From NCBI GenBank assembly GCA_030247885.1, contig JAPDRO010000024.1, positions 310,001 to 374,000 on the forward strand: a stretch of 64,000 nucleotides of DNA. Reading direction: 5' to 3'. Position numbers and translations under genes: made by a program. The notes below the pieces were generated by a model. It was not told the origin of the DNA, searched no databases, and saw only the letters and a program-made list of their open reading frames with translations. The stretch comes from Taxawa tesnikishii (nom. ined.) (Eukaryota; Ascomycota; Dothideomycetes; Dothideales). Positions 57,291-64,000 of this stretch are shown here, one piece after another (the stretch's first letter is position 1; every line of letters starts with the position of its first letter).

Positions 57291-58635
57291 TTAGTTGTCC
57301 TTGCTCTTGCCCTCATCGTTCTTCTTCTTCTTCTCCTCCTTCTTTTTCTCTGGATTTCTTTCCTCGACGAACCACTCCGCAGGTGGCTGCCACGGAGACA
57401 AGGACTTTATCAGAGGCTGCAACTCCCTTGCATAGAAGTTGTTGCGGTAAAACCGCATGCAGGTAGCCCGATAACCCAGACCTACCATTCCCGCCACAGC
57501 CTTCAGAGTGGCCACAATATCTCCTCCTTCCGCCAGGAGGGGCAGCACAAGCTCGAATATGCGCCTAGTAAGGGGGTCGGTAAGGTGAGGTCCATTGTTG
57601 GCATTCGTCTGAGCGATGCTGATCAAGGCGCGAGTCCTCGAAGCCTGAGTGCGGCTGTGCGTAGCAGCGGGGACACTTGAGGGGGCAGAAGAGACTTCGA
57701 TATTCGGGCAAGGGTTTGGTTCGCCTCTGAGTTCTCGAGCATATTGTTCGAAGTCTGCTAGTCATCAACGCTATCCGTCATCATGGTCCATGACAGCCAC
57801 TTACCTCGAAGTGTACGGGCCTCAGAGTCGTACAGGCTGTCATACCACTGGCGAATCTCCTCGCATTCCTCAAAAGCGATCTTCTTCCGCTTATATATCT
57901 CGTCGAGATCACAGTCGATTTCGTTGTGGGTTCTCTTGTTGCTGCCGTTATGGCGGGCTGGATCTGGACTGACGGCATCCGCGTCCCTGCTGTGGTATGT
58001 AGTGTCTGGGTAGGGCAAGTGGACGTCAAAGGTAGCCTCTGGGTTAGGGTATGTATATAGCTACTTTTAATCAGTATGGTGGCTGACAGGAGAATGCAGG
58101 GTAAGGTTACCGCTTCGTTGTCCGCTTCGAGTGCCTGCTGACTCCGACGGTCTGCGTGGAATTCGACGTTCCGGGTCAGCTGCATAGGTTGTGCTAAGAC
58201 TCGTTAGTCGTGCGCATAGAACTAGGGTTTGCGCACAATTCGTGTGCAAGGAAAAAGATCAGAAAGATACGTACAGTCAAAGGCTCGATTCATCGCCTCA
58301 AAGGTTCCATCTAACGCATTGTGCTCGGATGCGGAGGAGCGTGGCATACTCGCCCATCTAGTAGGGAGTTCGGATGCGACTTCGGCTTCTGCTGAGGTCG
58401 CCTGCTGCTCGAGAGCGTTATGGTAAATCGCCGTTTTGTTGTTCCTGCTATCCCCCTGCTCGCTTTCAAGGGCGTTACCCGAAACTGGCTGCACAGGTTG
58501 TACTGCAAATCATTAGCAACGTACGCACAAGTCGGTTTGGCCATGGGATTGCAGGGTGCAAAGACAGCAACTGAGAGAATACGTACGCTCAGGACCACCG
58601 TACATCGTGATGGCAGCGTCGTTGAAAGTTTCCAT
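57291..58635 (-). CDS. unrecognised 351-residue five-exon protein
   Basis: Exons 58635-58587, 58502-58275, 58193-58111, 58036-57805 and 57754-57291 sum to exactly 352 codons with every phase matching, so the model is strong although the family is unknown. Start METFNDAAITMYGGPE. The first half is polar and disordered. A basic stretch NGSNKRTHNEID is followed by EIYKRKKIAFEECEEIRQWY. The C-terminal domain reads LTDPLTRRIFELVLPLLAEG, then LKAVAGMVGLGYRATCMRFY and RELQPLIKSLSPW, and the protein ends in a lysine/glutamate run (KKKEEKKKK). The end part resembles, loosely, the C-terminal block of the 53.5-kb gene (an R-aromatic-Y-x-N core then LIK). A nuclear role is a guess from charge. Confidence 0.7.
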
Positions 58636-60691
58636 GGAGGCCTTCCTAACACGGCAGGATGAGTGCAGGTGAGTTGATGGAACGGATGTGTCTTGGTGAA
58701 TAGGGTGTGTACCACATTCCGCAGAAGCTGCTGTTGGAGTTTGAATACTTGAAAGCGTGACTTTATGATCGTTTAGGAGTTTGTTGTGGTGGTGGATGAA
58801 GACGTAGGACCAAGATTGAGTTCAAGTAGGCAACTTACTTGGTGCTAAGCGAGTTACATTGCGACAAACGCTCTGTCCTTCACTTTTTAGGTGCAGCAAC
58901 ACATCCTTGGGCAAACTCCGATCTTGTACATATACTGGGGTACAAGCTTAGTGAATAAATCAGGCGGACATCGTAGATCCGAGAGGCGCTCCGAACTGTA
59001 TCCTACCTCTGACATGGCTGATCTTTTTCCATGTCTAGGTCAGCGCTAACCATATGCAGACCCATCTTTTTGCTTCACGAAGAAACTTCATGCTGCGAGA
59101 CGGCGTGACAAGTCTCAGCTACCAGTTGAATAGGAAGCCCAAGAATAGGTGAAAAGCATTTAATTGTCTGTCTTCTAATTGCTGCTTCTACGGTTGCTTA
59201 TATCTATCTGACTACAAAGAGCTGGTAGCAAGCAAATCAAACAGATATTGCAATGAAATGTCTTAGCTCATCTTGGGAGTCTGGCTGCATGGTTTGCTAC
59301 CGACGTGAGTCTTGTTTATGATGTTCTGAAAGGCCTCCTTAGGCGAATGTTTGGAGAAGTCATCTGCGAGATCGTCACTAGAGTCAAATCTCAGAGTGAC
59401 AAGTCCGCCTTCTTGCACCTAGCAGCGCACCCACAGGAAAGAATGGCCCAGGAAGAGCTTTGGGACACACATGTCATGTATCTGAGGAAAGAATCACCAA
59501 TACAGTCGAGCTCAAAAGAGCAGCATAGGTTGAGACAGGGCTCGGGATACTTCAGTATCTGCAGGTGCTGGGCTTCGGACGGTTCAATCTGACTCTGTGC
59601 CATGTGTGTGATGCTTCTAGACTAGCTTGAGGGCATCTGGTGATTGGAGTCAAGAAAATCCTTTGTCTGGAAGTGTAATGTCTCTCGAATCTCAAGTCTC
59701 AGTATGGCTTTGTCGTTCTCGAGATGACGCGTTCAGCTTTGGACAAAGAAACCGGGAGCAAGACTACAAGCAATCATATAGTAGGACTCCATACCACACG
59801 CCACCAGTCCGTGAACTGGCTCAATAACACAGGCATTCGTGGATAGTGCAAGACTATGCACTGCTTCAATGAGGGATTGGATGCATCAGCTAGATCTGCT
59901 CTGCCCCTATGACGCACCGTTTCATGTCTTCGAGTATGGTCCATCCACTGCATACACAGAGCTTAAGAAGACTACTACATGCCACACGACAAGTTGTCTC
60001 GCTTGAAAAGCTCGCAGGCACGCGGCTGCCTCAGAATCCTCTCGACGAACTCATAGCAACAACAGCAGTAGTGGAACAAAGCTCGAAACGGTGTACGGCA
60101 ACGTCTAGTGGCAGCCAAGATACTAATGATATACAGTCTGACCGTCGGCCAACAGAAGCAAGCGCAAGTTTGAGCGGCGGCAAAGACTTCTGGAACTTAA
60201 GTCAAGAAGCAGATCACTTGTACTGCCTTACAGGATCCCATTGGTACTGGACGAAGAGAGCAAAGAAGGGGATCTACCAGCATGGCGCGAGCAGCCACGA
60301 CTCGGGCGAGGGGCTGCAAAGCAGCAAGGGCGGAAACCCTCCTAAAACCCTTGAGATATTCAGCAGCCATCGCACGGGAGTGGAGGAGACGTCAGTGCAC
60401 ATTATGCCAGGTTCTGCAGGAGACAATGGCCAGCACATGGCGGCAACAATAAGACCAAACAGGCAGTCGCTATGCGCTATCACGCGAACACAATAACATG
60501 CTCACACATGATGTACAGGCTTGCGTCATTACGTGTATCACACATGTAGACCTTAGGACTATATAATCGCTCCGAGATCTCGGACAATGGCTATTGATCA
60601 GTTGATGATTCTCATGTAAATTCAATACAAACAAGTTATTTCTAGTCACTCACCAGCCCTATTATGTAGGCTTCGCACAACATTGTCCTCA
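58636..60691. other. gene-poor region with one weak frame
   Basis: About 2 kb. The longest frame is 59909-60496 (plus, 195 codons from an ATG); its composition is polar and repeat-free and no domain is visible, so I leave it uncalled. The rest shows nothing. Confidence 0.4.
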
Positions 60692-61544
60692 ATGCCCCAG
60701 CAGACGGTGACCCCTGGCGGGAAAGTCGAGACTCTTGTGCAACGAAGCGCTTTACTGAAAATTGGATGCGAGACTGCGAGTACGTAAAAACTTCCTTTGC
60801 ACTGTTCACCCGCAATTTGAACTTCTATATCTGTTTTGCGGCTGCCTATCAAAGTCTTGAACAAGCCACTAATGTACTTTCAGTCGCTTTCGAGGAGTGT
60901 TCATCACAATATCCGTGGGGCCGAACAACAGGCTTTACGAGAAGCTACCTGCCTACTTGCTGTGCTTGCATTCAGAATACTTCTTCACCCTTCTCAAAGG
61001 AGAGTTCAAGGAAGCACACAGCCCTTCCCTGGAGCTACTGGATGAAAAGGAAGAGGTGTTCGAGCTCTTCAACTTCTATGCTGTGGAGGGATACTTACCG
61101 CCGTTCCTTCGGTTTGATGACCAGCAACTTCAGATTCCCAATCCGGAGATGAGGGCAAAGCAAGATCTGGCTTACCTGACCTCTGCGTACGCTTTCGGAG
61201 AGAGACGCTCTGCGCGAGGATTCATGAACGCGGTCATCGACCGCATCATCCGAACCTGGGCGCACAAGTGGGTTTTCTTCGACAGTGAAACCTTGGACGT
61301 TATATACGCCGAGTGTTATTACACTCCACTGCGAAGACTAGCGGTAGACATTATGGCTACCTCCTGCGATACAAAAGCCCACTTGCAACAAAATGGAGAT
61401 CTCTGGCCCGCCGACTTTGCGCAAGACGTGTTCATGAAGCATATGGACCGGTTGGACTCGGAGTCCCGACTGCATGCGGTTGGACAGCATGCATGGTTGA
61501 ACATGAGTACATGCTCGTATTATGTCCATGCACAGCAGCCGTAA
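60692..61544 (+). CDS. BTB/POZ-domain protein
   Basis: Exons 60692-60783 and 60884-61544 (100-bp intron, phase 2) give 250 residues. The core is a BTB/POZ fold, a dimerisation and Cullin-3-binding module: VFITISVGPNNRLYEKLPAY, then LLCLHSEYFFTLLKGEFKEA, and LDEKEEVFELFNFYAVEGYL, in the order beta-strand, helix pair, acidic loop, helix pair seen in fungal BTB proteins. After it come AKQDLAYLTSAYAFGERRSA and a helical remainder with no second known domain. Fungi have many such stand-alone BTB proteins, few characterised. The frame is intact. It is the only plus-strand gene in this end of the window. Confidence 0.78.
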
Positions 61545-62516
61545 GTCAGACCCCGTCATGGTTTAGCAGAATCATATCGTGACAAAGATACTGAGATGCT
61601 CGAATATAGTCAAGACTCCGGTCCCATGGGACCACTCCAAAGACCGGACCAACAACGCATTGGAGGCGCTTCATAGGAAGAGACGGGTGCCGTCTTGGAA
61701 ACAAACAGGGAACCTGCAATGGAACATAAGAATTGATTGGGATGCGGGTCAACGGCAGGAGATTTTGATCTTTCCAGACAGATTGGTGGACTGTCATACC
61801 GTAGATTGGCTACATGTTGTTGATGGTTAGCTTCTTGTAGTGCTTTTGTCAGATTAGCTCCACAAACAAGAGGCCGGTCCCCGTCATGATCCAAACGGAA
61901 AGAAAAGTTCTAAGTTTGTGACCCACGCTGAGATCGTACGCCATTGGGCGTTGTGTGCCGTTACACGATCACAAGTTGAGGATACATGGATTGATCAGAG
62001 CAGTAACCCTACATGTCAAAGTAACCAGTCTCATCCACCGCAGTCTTGTTCGTCAACGGGCTCAGGCATTGCATTGTCCGGAACCGGAATTGAGTGCGGA
62101 TGAGTAGATCAGAATTGGGTAGGTGGCCTCTGTGGTTTCCTTGTTGCGCATCTCTCTGTTCCGTATGTGTTGGAGATCGAGGGGCCGGACTTGGCTGACG
62201 CATCTCTGGACTGCAGAGCTCACATCGATATCGGCTGCTTCAACATCGTGACACAGGGTACGTGTGGGGACTGGAGATTTTCAACGAGACATGGAGTTGG
62301 ATTAATGCAGATCCAATCTCTGGTTCCTCTAGGTCAACATTGCCCCTCCTTCATCAGCTCTCTTTTCCCTTCTGACGCTGAACGTGCACCGTGTCATCAA
62401 CAAGAGCGGTGAGGAGCGCTGTTTGGCGCCAACCTTCTGTAGTTTGTCCTGGTCAAGGCGCTCTACGTTTCTCCCCAAGCGGAGTGCCTGACCTTCGGCA
62501 GTCTCGTTGCATCCTT
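61545..62516. other. convergent 3' intergenic region
   Basis: Between the 3' ends of the BTB gene and the transcription-factor gene. No supportable frame. Confidence 0.5.
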
Positions 62517-64000
62517 TCAGACTGTGCAAAAATCTGCCATTGACAGTAAGACATTTCTCAGCTGTAAATAGTCTTGACCAGAGAGCTCTTGTTTGCTGGC
62601 CACGCTGCTCAAAATGTGGCCGACGCCCGCGAGTTTTCTGAGTAGTGGTGATCCAATGGCGCGGACGTACTCTGGCGGGATCGTACTCATGCTAGCAATC
62701 ATACGTTGAGCTGTTTGGCAGGCGCTCTGAATACTGGCTTCCTCAGAGATGAATGCGAGCATCCTCACTAGATGAATGGGGCAGAAGATGTTGGTAGCCT
62801 GGAAGCCGCATCGATTCCTGCCATTGTCCGTGGAACCCGGAAAGGCCTGACTGAATTGAGGAAGCAACCTTTTCTGCACAGCAGACAATCGATCAAGAAC
62901 CGAGGCCGTCTCAACCTGAGGCTCGCCACGCAAAATTGTGCCATGCGGGCCGTGTGTGTTACGCGTAGTCCTGAAGCTCACAATGGCATGCTCGAGTAGT
63001 CTGTAAAGATCAGTAGTAGCGTTCCATCCAGAGAACCAGTCTTCAAATTGCCCGTCTCTTCCGGCAACGAATGCCGGGTGATGAATCCCAGAAGGATATT
63101 CTACGCTGCATTGTGCCTCTGGTATGCGGATCAGATGACCCACCACGCAAGCTGTGTGGACCTCGATTCGGTACATCGCTCAGAACAGCCTTCTGCGCAC
63201 TTCTACCTTGCACACGCTGAGCCCTGGCGGCCAGCGCGACTCGTCGTTGAAAGCTTTGCATCCGGACAAGCCAAGATACAACCCAAGATACCTGTGCACG
63301 AGATCAGTGTTTCCGGTTTGTGTTCCAAGTAGTGCCAGAAATCCATAGCTCCGGATAAGATCCAATTCTGTGTGGCTGGTGAAGTCAGCAGGAACCAGAC
63401 GGATGGCTTCAGCAAGGTAATCCAGGGCAAAGGTTGTACAGTCTGCCGGTGACAGTTCATCGCTGAATAGAGCTCCGTTTTCTGCATGTTGCGCACTGAG
63501 GGCACACGTCGCCATGAGGCTCATATAGTCCGAGGGCGTGGCGGGAAAGGTGTCATCTGTCCAGCCTACATAAATCTCCCTCTCGCAGTACAGTGGGAAG
63601 CTGGATGCTTAGCAGACGTGGAAGAACTGGAAGCAATGGATAACGTACATAGGATGCACAGTATCGAGGTACACGTCCAGCAGCGAGGTAATAACCTTAC
63701 GATTACGCAGATTATCGGGCGCCTGAATGCCTCCTCCGAGCAGCGGAATGCATTGAGGCTCTGACGTGGATGCAGGTGCAGGTGTCGCTAAGCTTGCTCC
63801 TGTAGTACGAGGTTTGGTACTCTTTTCTTGGGCTGCCTCAGTCGCGTACATAGTTGGCCAAATTCGATGCACGGAAGGCAGCTAGGCGTTTCTTTAGGCC
63901 TGGTGCCACTGCTGATATCTTCGGCCGGCGGCTGTCTGCATTTCAACCCACGCTTGTGGCACCAGTCGCAGGCTTGTGTTATACGACGCTGATTTCTTAC
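62517..64000 (-). CDS. Zn2Cys6 fungal transcription factor (5' end outside the window)
   Basis: GAL4-type regulator. The zinc cluster is at the right edge (about 63965-63845): QACDWCHKRGLKC gives Cys-x2-Cys-x6-Cys and CLPCIEFGQLC gives the second triplet, followed by a basic linker QPKK. The intron 63648-63601 (48 bp, phase 2) joins VHPI to FPLYCEREIYVGW, the usual start of the fungal-specific regulatory domain (middle homology region). Later family blocks are visible: DLIRSYGFLALLGTQTG and EVRRRLF...MYRIEVH. Two defects: a one-base slip in the A4 run after the zinc cluster (plus-strand T 63823-63826), and a TGA at 63180-63182 exactly where the conserved RRRLFW has Trp. After it the frame continues for 220 codons to 62517. 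It may be a recent pseudogene or carry base errors. Target genes unknown. Confidence 0.82.

Noticed and set aside
1-64000. Programmed minus-one frameshifting as the cause of the frame breaks
   Set aside because: There is no common slippery heptamer, the genes are unrelated housekeeping genes, and orthologues are not known to use it.
1-64000. tRNA, rRNA and CRISPR features
   Set aside because: No T-arm-like GTTCRANNC with a matching acceptor stem was seen, nor rRNA-like sequence, nor regularly spaced repeats.

Overview
The window is nuclear DNA of a filamentous ascomycete (Pezizomycotina, most likely a Dothideomycete). It has multi-exon genes with short introns (about 45 to 160 bp, GT...AG, CTAAC/CTAAT-like branch sites), fungal orthologues of SPC24, FIS1, BST1, IRC3 and EMW1/TTC27, a Zn2Cys6 regulator and one AT-rich transposon fossil with the C-to-T pattern of repeat-induced point mutation (RIP). 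The taxon is inferred from gene content only.

Region 1 (1-23.7 kb) is mostly housekeeping: a GYF-domain protein running in from the left edge; SPC24 and FIS1 sharing a 402-bp divergent promoter; a RING-H2 ubiquitin ligase; an unrecognised protein; the GPI inositol-deacylase BST1; the mitochondrial helicase IRC3; a low-complexity protein; and a small glycine-rich membrane protein. Region 2 (23.7-34 kb) is accessory: a cytochrome P450 pseudogene and two large minus-strand genes of unknown function. Region 3 (34-43 kb) returns to conserved genes: a TTC27/Emw1-type TPR protein, a RIP-mutated Tc1/mariner element, a SAP-domain membrane protein and a mitochondrial carrier. Region 4 (43-59 kb) holds unrecognised minus-strand genes, two of them a diverged tandem duplication of about 3.9 kb; the 53.5- and 57.3-kb genes end in small basic or aromatic domains that could bind DNA. 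Region 5 (59-64 kb) has a BTB/POZ protein and a Zn2Cys6 transcription factor that leaves the window and has a stop codon inside a conserved motif.

The main cross-cutting observation concerns reading frames. At least fourteen breaks in otherwise good genes, on both strands, all need the same correction: one base is missing. Most fall in short homopolymers (A4-A5, C4, G3-G5). With that single correction each intron phase and exon sum I could check comes out exactly. This looks like consensus base-dropping rather than biology, and it matters for anyone taking proteins from this sequence. A second class of damage, in-frame stops of the G:C-to-A:T type, is confined mainly to the accessory genes and looks like genuine decay.

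I saw no tRNA, rRNA, CRISPR array or complete secondary-metabolite cluster.
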